Source: Pseudophaeomoniella oleicola (lineage: Eukaryota; Ascomycota; Eurotiomycetes; Phaeomoniellales; Phaeomoniellaceae). Taken from it: a DNA stretch of 64,000 nucleotides. The stretch spans positions 335,308-399,307 of the forward strand of contig QWDQ01000020.1 of assembly GCA_003868215.1 (NCBI GenBank), read 5' to 3'. Positions 22,115 to 31,535 of the stretch are shown in pieces. The notes beneath the pieces were generated by a model. The model worked only from the letters and a program-made list of their open reading frames with translations. It was not told the origin of the DNA and ran no database searches. The translations under genes were made by a program, and so were the position numbers. The stretch's first letter is position 1; the number at the start of each line of letters is the position of its first letter.

Positions 22115-23128
22115 ATGGTTTCTTTCGGCGGTTCCGTATCGCTTCTCAGCGTCGTGTTTGTTATGTATCTACCTACAATAAGCGCGCTGCTGTCCTCAGA
22201 TTCATGCACCTTCCCCGATGGGAAGAATGCTCATGACTATGAAGTTTGTGATCCATCAGCAACACAGTCTGCATGCTGCCTACGAGGAGAGGCATGTTTA
22301 AACAACGGTCTTTGCTACGGATCTATCGGCTTCATTTACAGAGGAGGATGTGCTGGAGGATGGGGCAACGAGACCGCATGTCCAGATCACTGCAAGAATA
22401 GTATCGGTAAGCCATTGACAGCGTCTTGACAAGTGTCTTGATACTGGAGATCCCTCCAAGGCTCGAAATACTGGTAGTATTATGGCCGCTAATGTGTTCT
22501 AGGCGACGGATGGGCAAATATCTGGCCCTGCTCATCTTCACAAGGCGAGGGTTGGTGGTGTGGGACAGACACCGTCTGCGACCGTAACGTCAGTCCCTCA
22601 TCGGGTGAATACTTCGACTTAGCAGCATATGCCATGGATCCAGTTGCTATCCTAGCCCACGGAACCTTGAATTCAAACTTTTCCGGCTGCAATATCTACG
22701 CCGAGACAACTACTGCAACACCTTCCTCAACAGCCACCCACGCGACCGTAACTGTTACTTCTATCACTACCGCCACATCTTCACCTTCTGTTGACACGTC
22801 GTCCTCTTCTACAATGTCACTAGCTGGCGGAGTCGCTGCCATAGTGGTCCTCGCCGTGATAGCAGTTGCAGCAATCGCCTGGGCCGTGTGGGAGAGAAGA
22901 GGGCGATCAAACTTCGCGAAGCAGAACCAAGCCTCCCCCGACATGTTGAGCGAATTCACCCAACCGCCTTCGAACTACGCGCACACTGGCTCGTATCATG
23001 ATGAGCAGAAACCGGGATCTTGGCCGGGAAACACACATAGTACCGGTTGGAGTGTGGAGGCCGATGGGACGACGGGTGGCTCTGCACCGCATGAGATCGG
23101 ATCTGAGAATTATGGAGGAGTAAGATAA
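22115..23128 (+). CDS. Cys-rich single-pass membrane protein
   Basis: Two exons, 22115-22406 and 22503-23128, with a 96-nt intron (GTAAGC donor, TTCTAG acceptor) that joins NSIG to DGWANIWPC. There is a signal peptide of about 24 residues, then a lumenal/extracellular Cys-rich region with pairs CCLRGEAC and CLNNGLC and further Cys in CAGGWGNETACPDHC and WWCGTDTVC. A Ser/Thr-rich, probably O-glycosylated stalk follows, then one transmembrane helix (SLAGGVAAIVVLAVIAVAA) ending in basic residues, and a cytoplasmic Gly/Ser-rich tail. The layout is common among ascomycete surface proteins of unknown function and superficially like wall sensors, but I see no WSC signature, so I do not assign that role. 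Confidence 0.75.
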
Positions 23129-23321
23129 TGAGATAAAAGGAGCGATTTGTGTTTATAGGTCAAGTTGCTATGTTTTTCGACCTTATGATTCATGGGGACG
23201 GGGACAGCACTGTTACTAAGTCGTGTTTTGAATGTGACCCATTTTCGAGTCAAAACGATTCATTTTCTTTTATCCAGTCCGTCCTATTTCCCTCCAAACA
23301 TCCCACCACCACTATCCATAT

Positions 23322-23786
23322 CTATCCAGTCTCAATCCCCTTCCCATCCCCCTCCCCCTCCTCCTCATCATCACCTGCTCCCTTCTTCCCACCCCCACCA
23401 CCCGATCCAAACCCAAAAATCTTCGCAATACTCGCTCTCCTACCTCCCCCACCCCCCACCCCACCACTCCCGGTGCTACTATTCATCGACGCAAGACTCC
23501 AGACGCTACTATGTCTTCTTTTGGTGAGTGGCTGGTTGTTGCCATTGTCTTCGTGGGTGATTGGTCCTTGGTGGTCTTCGTGGGTTTTGTAGGGGGATTC
23601 GGAGGGGCGGCCTGATGAGATAGTGGGTTGGGTGGGTTAGATGATGTTTGAGGTTGGAAAGGGGAGGAGGATGTTTTGGGGGGGGGGAGATGGGGAAAGG
23701 GAAAACGTACGGATGTTCCCGAGGCCTCCGATGCCGTAACTGACTCGTTGCTCGTCGGCGTGTGCGTCGGGAGATTCGGGTGTCAT
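23322..23786 (-). CDS. Small Par32/DUF3602-like protein
   Basis: I assembled this from two exons, 23786-23711 and 23611-23322, across a 99-nt intron with a GTACGT donor and CATCAG acceptor; it gives 121 residues. The N-terminal part has VSYGIGGLGNIR, matching the repeated G-x-GG-x-GN-I motif of DUF3602 (Par32) proteins, which in yeast are phosphorylated downstream of TORC1/rapamycin and affect ammonium transport. A basic Ser motif RRASIAKIFGFGSG follows, then Gly-rich and acidic tails, giving a mostly disordered product. The plus-strand frames across the same DNA are proline-rich shadows of this gene. Function in this fungus is inference from the motif. Confidence 0.65.
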
Positions 23787-25123
23787 TGTCTAGCTATCGT
23801 TGTCGGTGTGTTCAAGAGAGACGTGTCTGTAAATCTAGGTCTTTGGAAATTGAGAAACGTCACAGGACCGAATGGATCGTTTTTGATTGATGGGAAATTT
23901 TCGTAGGCTCTCTCTCTCCTAGATTTATATCTTTGGTGTTGGTAGAGCAGATGCCTGTATCAAAGGCGTCGTGATCGAGGAATACAAGGGGGATTTGCTT
24001 CTATATGAATCAAAAAACTCAAGAGAAGGGAAGAAGGAGAGAAATGAAAAGGAAAAGGCAGGACTTTTGTAGAAAGGTATATATTTACCATATACTACTC
24101 CTCTTAAAACCCTCCATTTCCTCACCTACATACATTGCCATGTTGTTCAATATCAGTAATTCGGAACTTTCATGCATTTCAACGTCATATCTGCATTACC
24201 TTTCCCCCCTTCTCCTCCCCATGAAACTCTCTTCTTTTGGGGGGATTTTGACGTTTGCTGTATGTGAACGTTAAGGTTTCAAAGAGAAACAGAGAGATAG
24301 AAAGAGAGAAAGAGAGAGAGAGAAAAGAGAACGAAAATGAAAGCGGCGATGGGTTTTTTTCTTTTTGTTTGGGTTGTGGCGTTTTGTATGTCCTACCTCT
24401 CGCTACCTAGGTACCTACCTACCTTCTGTAATTATATAGTACGTAGTGTCCGTATCTCTCAAAAGGTTCATGTGTCTACCTAGTCAAAAGGACCACAGAT
24501 AAAACAACCCACCTCGTATGTCTAGACTTAGGCACGAAAAATCATATTCAGCATTAATTAATATGCCAGTCGAGAAGGTCTCTAAGAGATACAAGCATTA
24601 ACAAGCTTTTTCTGTCATCCGGGGGGGTGGGTTTCGTAAAGATGACGATAACGATGGAATAATCGTAGACGGGTGAAAAGACGGTACCACACAGTAATTA
24701 CATTAAATAGAGTTGAGTTTGCGGGGTGGAAAGGGGAAAAAAGAGTATGGAGATTATATATGGGGGAGAAGAGAAGGGCCAATCACAAAGAATGGGTTGT
24801 TACAGTCATCTTTTTCGTTGTGGAAAGCGGGAAAGGGAAACAGATGCAGGAGGCCAAGGGTTGAGGGGAAGAGAGATGATGAGTCGGATAGGAGGTCGTA
24901 CGAAGATGGACTCAGTGAGAATGAAAATCAGGTACTCCGGAACGTTGGAGATCTCTGCTTCAAAGATGATGCTGGCCTGTTCTTGTATATTCCCTTCTTT
25001 TGTCCTCGCTAGAGCCGTGAGAAATTGGTATGCAGACTGACGGAAAATATGAAAACATCACTCCAATGATACCGATCGTATATATGGTTATTGATTCGAA
25101 GAAAAGACACGTTAACAGACGTC
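23787..25123. other. Intergenic, purine/pyrimidine-rich
   Basis: Contains a long GA-rich purine tract (24285-24345) and TACCTAGGTACC-type palindromic repeats (24405-24425). Short frames lack coding character. Confidence 0.45.
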
Positions 25124-26601
25124 TCATGCATTCCCGGCTTTCTCGTCTACCCCTAGCTTGTTCAGAGCTTCCGTAACACCTGTTGCAACCTTCACAGCAT
25201 TCGGTGCGTCGACACTTCCATCTTCTTTGGCAACAACCTTCTCGCCCCCCTTCGTGGCTTGTGTGTCTGGTGCTGCTGCTGCCTTCTCCGGCCCGGTAGC
25301 GGTACCAGCCGCAGCCCCAGTACCTGCACCAGGGTAACGGGATCCCCTATCTTTGGGAGCTTTCTTCTTCTTGGCGGGTTCCGGGGGTGGTGGATAGGCA
25401 AGTTTCTCGACCTCTTGCCATTCTGGGGTAGCCTTGAATTCCGCCTGGACAGGTGCAAGGAGACCATTGATAGCATCGGTCACTGAAGCTTTGAGAAGCT
25501 GAGGGGTTAACTGAAATAGATGGTTAGCCGGAGTTTCGAAGATCAGTAGGAAAATCATACCTTGTCTTCTTTGTAGTCATTCTCAAGATCCTCAATACTA
25601 CTGTAGACGAGAGCTTCTCCTTCTTCCGGTCGCCTCTCTACGACAAATCGTGCCTGTCCGTCTTCTCGCTTCAACCCGCTCAGTGGTAATAGCACATACT
25701 TGATAAAGCTGATAATGCCGTTACCCTCAACCTCCATTGCTTTGGCGTAAGCTTTCTTTAACTTCTTCTTGACAACATCTGGTCCGTCCAAGAAATCGAT
25801 CTTGCTATCCGGGTCACTAGAGCTCATCTTTCCCCCTGCCAAGCCTGGAACCATAGGATTCATGAGATGTGCTCTTTCCTTGTAGCCTACTCTTCCTAAT
25901 GACTCTTGCGCCAATGTAAAGATCTTTCTCTGGTCAACACCACCGAACTGTGCATCAACGTCGAGATGCTCCTCGTCTAGGGCCTGCATCAGAGGATAGA
26001 GGAGGCCAGACAAGGGCGCATTGTCTACTTGTTTGACGACTTCTGCGCCAGCCTTCTTGGCGTCATGCTCAGTGACCATGCTGCTGAGTCGGAACAGATC
26101 CATGGTGTATTTGCTAGATAGTTGGTAACTGCTCCCAAGCACAAACTCCAATTTCGAGATGTCGACACCAATGGCCTTCAACACGGAAGTTATGACGTAT
26201 TTATAGTAGGTGGCTCGGTAATTGACCAGCTCGATCGGTGCTTTCAAATTGTCCAGGAACCCGTGGATATCGGCTAGGAGGACTTTGACGCGGCACCCCG
26301 CCCTCAAGAAGTGTGAAAGCTTTAATAGAGGAACGAAGTATCCGCAGTGTGGCCGACCCGTCGTAGCCGTTCCTATACAGCAAGTCAGTCACACTGGAGC
26401 TAGCTATACACTGCTGTATAGGCAGCTTTGTTTCGGCTGGGTCAATTGTAGAATGCGACTGCGTCAGAGTAACATACCCCAATAGATGGCAAGCGGTCGG
26501 TTTTGTTTTATGATAACATCTTCAATGATTTCTTCTCGGAGTACTTCTTGCAAGTTCTCCTTAATGAGTGCAATCTTCTCTTGTGCACTAAGGTCCGCCA
26601 T
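25124..26601 (-). CDS. TYS1: Tyrosyl-tRNA synthetase, cytosolic
   Basis: Charges tRNA-Tyr with tyrosine. Three exons: 26601-26478, 26372-25561 and 25510-25124 (introns 105 and 50 nt). The eukaryotic class I features are in order: AIYWGTATTGRPHCGYF (HIGH-equivalent PHCG across intron 1), LLADIHGFLDN, the tRNA and tyrosine pocket segment ALDEEHLDVDAQFGGVDQRK, and KMSSSD (KMSKS loop). The C-terminal extension is Lys/Pro/Ala/Gly-rich and unstructured, as in other filamentous fungi, and no EMAPII-like domain is present. Length is normal. This is a housekeeping gene. Its start codon lies in a frame consistent with the conserved LREEIIEDVI N-terminal helix. Confidence 0.95.
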
Positions 26602-27261
26602 CGTAGGCAAGTGTTTCGCGCAGTATCCTGGTTCGATGTATGCGGGAGGGGGTACAGGGACTGAGGGAGAGCGGAATGGTTTCTGTCGTCTGTCGCGCGA
26701 CAGAAAGTACCTATGCGTTGTCTAGTAAAGGATTGATCTTCTCCCCTGCCAGACCGTCTGAAGCTGTCTATGTGCGAGATGTGCAGTCAACCTTGAGAAC
26801 ACTTCGTCTGCTTGATGTAGATGTGACTCAATTGGATGTGGGACTCAAAAAAGTTCGTGGGGCACCGGACAATGTGCGGGCAATTGACAAGGTACTCATA
26901 TATTAATTATTACTCTCGCTTCAAGCATCTTCAAATTCACAACAGATATGGTCAACGTCAAGCGTATTGTCGGGGACATTATGAGAGTCCATGATCGAAG
27001 CAGTCAATTGAAAGGGAAACTTGTTCCGAATATTTGTACAAGGTGTTCTCATTGTTATCTTCCAGACAGAGGCTAGGGACAATCATGTCACGTCAATAGC
27101 AGAGAGTGATGTCTCTGACCTTTGTTCCCAGGGCCACCACTCCTTGATTCAAGCTTGAAGCGAACTGACTTTGCGCTCAATATGTACTCTGCACAGCACC
27201 AATCAACACCCTTGTTGAGAACTTTGTAACCGCAACGTTACGTCATTTTGATTTCCCTTCC
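26602..27261. other. Intergenic, no gene seen
   Basis: Upstream of the TyrRS gene. A frame at 26640-26906 (plus) shows no domain and may only be promoter sequence. Confidence 0.45.
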
Positions 27262-27594
27262 CTACATGATGATGCAGCAGCAACACCATCCTCCGACACC
27301 TCCTGCTTCCACCACGTTCCCGTTCGAACGTGTAAATCTAATACCTCGCCTCTCTCCAGTGACCATCCTCGTCATGTTCCCATCGTAGTTACCTCCTAGG
27401 TCACATTGCGGACACGTATAAGCTTGTGCCAACATTAGAGAGGCGTTCTGAAGAGGTGCGTGACCGTCGACGAAATGAGGGCATGTGGAAAAGTCTCGTT
27501 GGACTAGTCCGGGTGTAGGACCAGTACAAGGCTTGGTAATTGTAATCCAATAGTGAGAGCAGGTCAGTGAGCGGTAGTATGCTGTTTGGCACAT
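27262..27594 (-). CDS. Small Cys-rich protein with C-terminal CaaX box
   Basis: A 110-residue frame starting at the ATG of MCQTAYYRSLTCSHYW. An in-frame ATG 42 nt upstream is also possible, but MCQ-x-Y starts are the rule in this fungal family as I remember it. Conserved-looking positions are C-x-H (TCSHYW), a lone Cys in TKPC and STCPHF, and CPQCDLGGNYDGNMTRM, suggesting a small metal-binding fold. The last residues are GGWCCCCIIM: CIIM is a farnesylation-type CaaX box, preceded by three Cys that could be palmitoylated. No signal peptide. Likely a peripheral membrane protein of unknown function. Similar short ascomycete proteins end in CaaX, but I give no name. Confidence 0.55.
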   Translation of the reverse strand: MCQTAYYRSLTCSHYWITITKPCTGPTPGLVQRDFSTCPHFVDGHAPLQNASLMLAQAYTCPQCDLGGNYDGNMTRMVTGERRGIRFTRSNGNVVEAGGVGGWCCCCIIM

Positions 27595-27977
27595 TGTTCC
27601 GATTAGGACGAGTCGTAGAGATGGAGAATTGTCCACGCTTGGTCGATGGAATTGGAGAGGATAGTCCTGGTGCTCTGAATAATCTTGCAGTTATCCCAAT
27701 ACCTGAGATGCACTGTTAAGAGTACACTACAGCGCAATATTTTTGCAACTTGAGGAAGCAACTTGAGGAATGGTTCAGGAAGATATTGACAAGACATGTC
27801 AAGTCTGAAGGGTCAAAGTGGGCGGTGACATGCTGGAATACAAACACGGCGACGCCGACGTTTGTACCAAGACACTGCTTATTTTGGATTCTGCTGTTTG
27901 TCCGCTTCTGGCCGTGGAAGCTGACGTTCAGCAGCCGTTCGAGCATTGCGCACGGAAGGTGAAGGATACAAAGCCAG
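27595..27977. other. Spacer 3' of SDHAF3 gene
   Basis: Holds only anonymous short frames. It probably carries the 3' end of the assembly-factor transcript and the promoter of the CaaX gene. Confidence 0.4.
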
Positions 27978-28415
27978 TCACGGCTTTTCCTTGTTCTGGC
28001 TCTCGAGAAGTTCGATTTCCTGCGCTTCAAGAGCTTCGCCACGGGCCCTTTTCTGGATTGCTACCATCAGTTCATACAACTGTCCGACCTGCTGATCGCT
28101 AAGCTTATCGAGCAGCTCTTTCTCCAACTTCTTTCCTTTCCATTGGTCGCCTTCCAGTTGCTGTGCGTATAGTTGCCACTGAGTTAGGAACCCGACAATG
28201 TGTAGTGGGTTCTCAATATCTTTATGACGCCTGAACTCGGCTTTCACGTATTCATCACCGAAGAGGCGTTCTTCGGATGGGAGACACCTGCGGTGGGTGC
28301 GTAGGAGGCGGCGATATAGTGGAATCGGCGGAAGAAGAGCTAGAGGCTGTGAATTCGAGAGCGGTGTTGTTTTAATTGACACATGGTCCGCGAGAAGGCG
28401 AAAAGAAGGTCGCAT
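27978..28415 (-). CDS. SDHAF3: Succinate dehydrogenase assembly factor 3 (Acn9/Sdh7)
   Basis: A 145-residue LYR-family protein of the mitochondrial matrix that protects and matures the iron-sulfur subunit Sdh2 of complex II. The basic, non-acidic N-terminus fits a mitochondrial presequence. The LYR block reads PIPLYRRLLRTHRRCLP, followed by the family hallmarks RLFGDEYVKAEFRRHK, ENPLHIVGFLTQW and the helical QLYELMVAIQKRA end. Single exon starting at ATG 28413-28415. The gene is divergent from Mtq2 with 243 bp between start codons. Confidence 0.9.
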   Translation of the reverse strand: MRPSFRLLADHVSIKTTPLSNSQPLALLPPIPLYRRLLRTHRRCLPSEERLFGDEYVKAEFRRHKDIENPLHIVGFLTQWQLYAQQLEGDQWKGKKLEKELLDKLSDQQVGQLYELMVAIQKRARGEALEAQEIELLESQNKEKP

Positions 28416-28658
28416 CTTGGAATCAATGAAGAAGCTAAATGTTACGTGCTAGCGACTTGCAGAGAATGGTTTCAACTTGAATAGCATATGGGAGTAAACA
28501 TGAGGAATCGAAGTCGAATGAAATCATGGCGCGGAAGCACCGATTTTCCCTCGGAATATTTTCCGCCAACAAGCCTTCGTGTTGTATTCGTTAATTATTA
28601 TGAGAGGCTTTGCAGACTTTTTTGTAGGGAAAGCAATATATCGAGTAGTGTCTCAAGC
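28416..28658. promoter_or_regulatory. Divergent promoter SDHAF3 / Mtq2
   Basis: This 243-bp region separates the two start codons. The Mtq2 frame is open back to 28488, but the residues there do not fit the family, so I treat it as promoter and 5' UTR. Confidence 0.45.
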
Positions 28659-29411
28659 ATGTTGCCGACGCCGTCGACGTCACATGTCTCCTATGATACA
28701 ATCTACGAACCTGCAGAAGACTCATTCCTCCTGCTGGATGCGATCTCAGCGCCGTCCGAAATTGACTGGTTGAGAAGCCGGTTCGCTAATTTATACACCC
28801 GAAGTCCGCTAGTTGCTGAAATTGGAACTGGTTCAGGGGTCGTTATCGCTTTTGCAGCTGCACATGCACAGACGATTTTTGGTAGGAATGATGTCCTCAC
28901 TCTGGGGATTGATGTAAACAGTCATGCTTGCAAGGCGACACGAGAAACTGTGCGGAGAGCAATCACAGAGTTCAATAGGCCCGAAGCTCAGTCCTTCTAT
29001 TTGGACTCTGTATGCGGTGATCTAGGGACCGCCCTTCTTCCACATTCTTTGGACGTTATTATATTCAACCCTCCGTACGTACCCACTGAGGAATTGCCCA
29101 CGGTGTTAGAAGGTCCTGCACATGGGCAATCCGAATTTGAACATTCCTCTCACCTCCTTTCCTTGTCATATGCTGGTGGGAAAGATGGCATGGAGACTAC
29201 GAATCGGTTATTACTGCAACTACCAGAACTATTGAGTCATACCGGGGTTGCATATCTTCTATTCTGCGCTTCCAACAAACCCGAGGATGTCAGATTATTC
29301 ATCAGAGAACAGAGCAGCGACTGGAATGTTGAGACTATCAGACGGAGCGGAAAGCAGGCCGGATGGGAGAAACTTGAAATATTAAGAATTTGGAAAACCA
29401 AAGGCCGGTAA
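28659..29411 (+). CDS. MTQ2: eRF1 glutamine N5-methyltransferase catalytic subunit (Mtq2/HemK2)
   Basis: Methylates the GGQ glutamine of release factor eRF1, with Trm112 as partner. The 250-residue product from ATG 28659 starts MLPTPSTSHV then YDTIYEPAEDSFLLLDA, the diagnostic Mtq2 N-terminal block. SAM motif I is VAEIGTGSGVV (about 53-62), motif II GIDVNSHAC, and the catalytic NPPY is at residues about 137-140 followed by VPTEELP. The C-terminal region is typical in length. An upstream in-frame ATG at 28488 would add 57 residues unlike the family, so I reject it. Confidence 0.92.
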   Translation: MLPTPSTSHVSYDTIYEPAEDSFLLLDAISAPSEIDWLRSRFANLYTRSPLVAEIGTGSGVVIAFAAAHAQTIFGRNDVLTLGIDVNSHACKATRETVRRAITEFNRPEAQSFYLDSVCGDLGTALLPHSLDVIIFNPPYVPTEELPTVLEGPAHGQSEFEHSSHLLSLSYAGGKDGMETTNRLLLQLPELLSHTGVAYLLFCASNKPEDVRLFIREQSSDWNVETIRRSGKQAGWEKLEILRIWKTKGR

Positions 29412-29477
29412 TACATTTCTTCTCGGAACTCCATGTCTCTACAACACCTTCTATGAGACCACGAGGAGATTAACTAT

Positions 29478-30001
29478 TCAACCAAGTCCGAAGGACGATT
29501 CTCCGTCCTTCACCGCAATGTCTTTCGTGTCCAGCTTCATGACCTTTGCGGCAGGCGGGCCATTATCAATATCCTTTAGGAACTTCTTGACAGCGTCCTC
29601 ATTACCCTGGGCTTCGCCCTCGACCTGCCCCGCCGGGTTAGACTCAGAGGAGAAGAGGTTATTGGGGAGACGACTCACGCCATCGGAATCATTATTCCTG
29701 ACCCAACCTGTCACACCGTGACCCTTCGCTTGAGACATGGCGAAATTCCTACGTCAAGCTCGTTAGCGACCAGAAATTGCAATGTCGATAGATAGCAATG
29801 TGTCGTACCGGAAGTTGACTCCTACAGTCGGCAACAAGATCGACGCAAGTTAGTAACGGACAACGAGACCGACGACACTCTCCCTTTCTGTTACGACTCA
29901 CCCTGCACCCGTCCTTGAACGAGAAATTGCACCTATATAGTTCCAGCGTCAGTGCTATCTGCTTTCAGAGAAAGTATCGTATGACATACTCTTTGCACCA
30001 T
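29478..30001 (-). CDS. Acylphosphatase (four exons, two tiny)
   Basis: Hydrolyses acyl phosphates such as 1,3-bisphosphoglycerate. I rebuilt four exons: 30001-29990 (12 nt), 29932-29902 (31 nt), 29821-29809 (13 nt) and 29748-29478. Total 327 nt, 108 residues. The N-terminus becomes FLVQGRVQGVNFRNFA, the classic acylphosphatase signature with the phosphate-binding Arg, whose codon is split between exons 3 and 4. The catalytic Asn is in GVTGWVRN, and VEGEAQGNED and GPPAAKV follow in normal order. An insert of about 20 residues sits between the WVRN strand and VEGEAQG, longer than in animal enzymes. All three intron boundaries keep phase, which is strong support, but no transcript has been seen. 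Confidence 0.85.
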
Positions 30002-31535
30002 CGTGTGTTCAATGATTATATAGCCTTGACTTCTGTTCTATGTCGTCTCTCAGTTCTTTTCGATATTCGATGATGATTTATGGTAGATTAATCGAAAGTG
30101 AAAAGCAGAAGCTTCATGTCGTCCATATATTATGTTTAACAGAAAAGTCAATCGCTCTAAGCCCACCTGCCTGCCTTTTCTACGACGTAAGGGAAGGACA
30201 CACGATTGGGCTACCTCAGAGGTAGATTTCGAAATGACATCAACCTTACAACTGAGCTACGTGATTGCGATAACTTACTACGTAGGACTACGTTAGATTC
30301 CCTTATCGGGAAAGGTGCCAAGATCGTGCGGCAATCGATAGGAAATGTGGGGCTTGTTCGCGATAGAAGAAAGAGAGGCTGATCAGGTACCTCCTCGTCG
30401 AGTCGTGAGAGGAGAGTCAATTCATTGTGCCTCTGTGTTGGAAGGTTTCTGAGGAGTTCACCTGTGGTGATCCAGCATATAACGATCTTGCACGACGGTC
30501 TTGCAACCTTGCATCAGCTCTCTACAAATTCCGTCTCGTCTTATGTCTATCAGCAGTCTACTCATGGCCTCCAGATCAATCGTTCATGGATCTTCTCCCC
30601 AGATTCTCTTTCGCCTGATAGCGACACTCCTACTATACTCCTCGATGCTGCTCGCATAGGCGTTGTAGTGGCGGAAGGAACGCTTTCCAGTGTCAAATTC
30701 TAAGACTGAAATTGTTGCCCTTCAGCTCATTCCAGGTGAGAGTATACACAATTTCGAATGTTGGCTGCAGCAGCCACTGCATTATCAGCAAGTGTCATGG
30801 AAGCCTCCTCTGAGACGTTCCCCTAATTCCGTCAAGATGGAATAGGCCTTGCTTCAGAAGATTCGCGTGTCGGCTGTTTGCACCGCTGCGATAGATGATA
30901 TTGCCGTAGCACTGTAGACGCGACTTTGCAGGTAAGAAGACTTCTGGCTGGTGTTGATCAGATACCTCAACTTTCGTCATCTTCATTACGACCTTAAGAC
31001 CTTGGAAACACATTCCGTCCGAGTGTTCTCGATTGTATATGGGTTTACCCTGATGTCAATGAGCGGGTTCTGCTTAGAAGCGGCGCGTCCCTTTTTATCA
31101 GAGCGCGATAATTAAATTGAGTTTCAACGGCAATCACGAATTAGGAGAAGTGTCAACATTCTTTCTTGCCTGCAACTATCGAGTCAATTTCGACGAAGAA
31201 TGCCATTGTTCCTCTGACTCTTTCCTCATGCCTTCGGATCATAGCTGCCCACACGTACCGAAAGGAGGGAATATCAAAATCGTTCAATTGGCATCCCTGT
31301 TACCATCAAACCTCCGCACGAATACTCTCGTTAGAGTCACCCCCTTAAGTTTAGGCTCTTGCTGATCCTGAAACTGCCCGAGTGCCACCACCGCCACAAA
31401 GCGACAGACGCAGACCGAGGAAGAAGATCCTTAGCAGTCGATACTAAGGTCGTGTACCAAAGCTCCAGACTTATTATACGACTCCTGCAAATTGAGCATT
31501 CGACGTCAACCTGTATCTAATCATCATCGAGTATC
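30002..31535. other. Intergenic, 1.5 kb, no gene seen
   Basis: Short frames at 30425-30703 and 31117-31365 (plus) are without domain or context. A tRNA-like fragment on the minus strand near 30210-30265 does not fold as a tRNA. Confidence 0.45.

Noticed and set aside
23149-23592. Proline-rich plus-strand frames of 111-147 residues
   Set aside because: They are shadows of the minus-strand Par32-like gene; codon pattern and motif support the other strand.
28488-28658. N-terminal extension of Mtq2
   Set aside because: The added residues are unlike the family and the conserved start block begins just after ATG 28659.
30205-30300. tRNA-like words (TAGCTCAGTTG, TTCGAAATC) on the minus strand
   Set aside because: No acceptor or anticodon stem can be formed in register.
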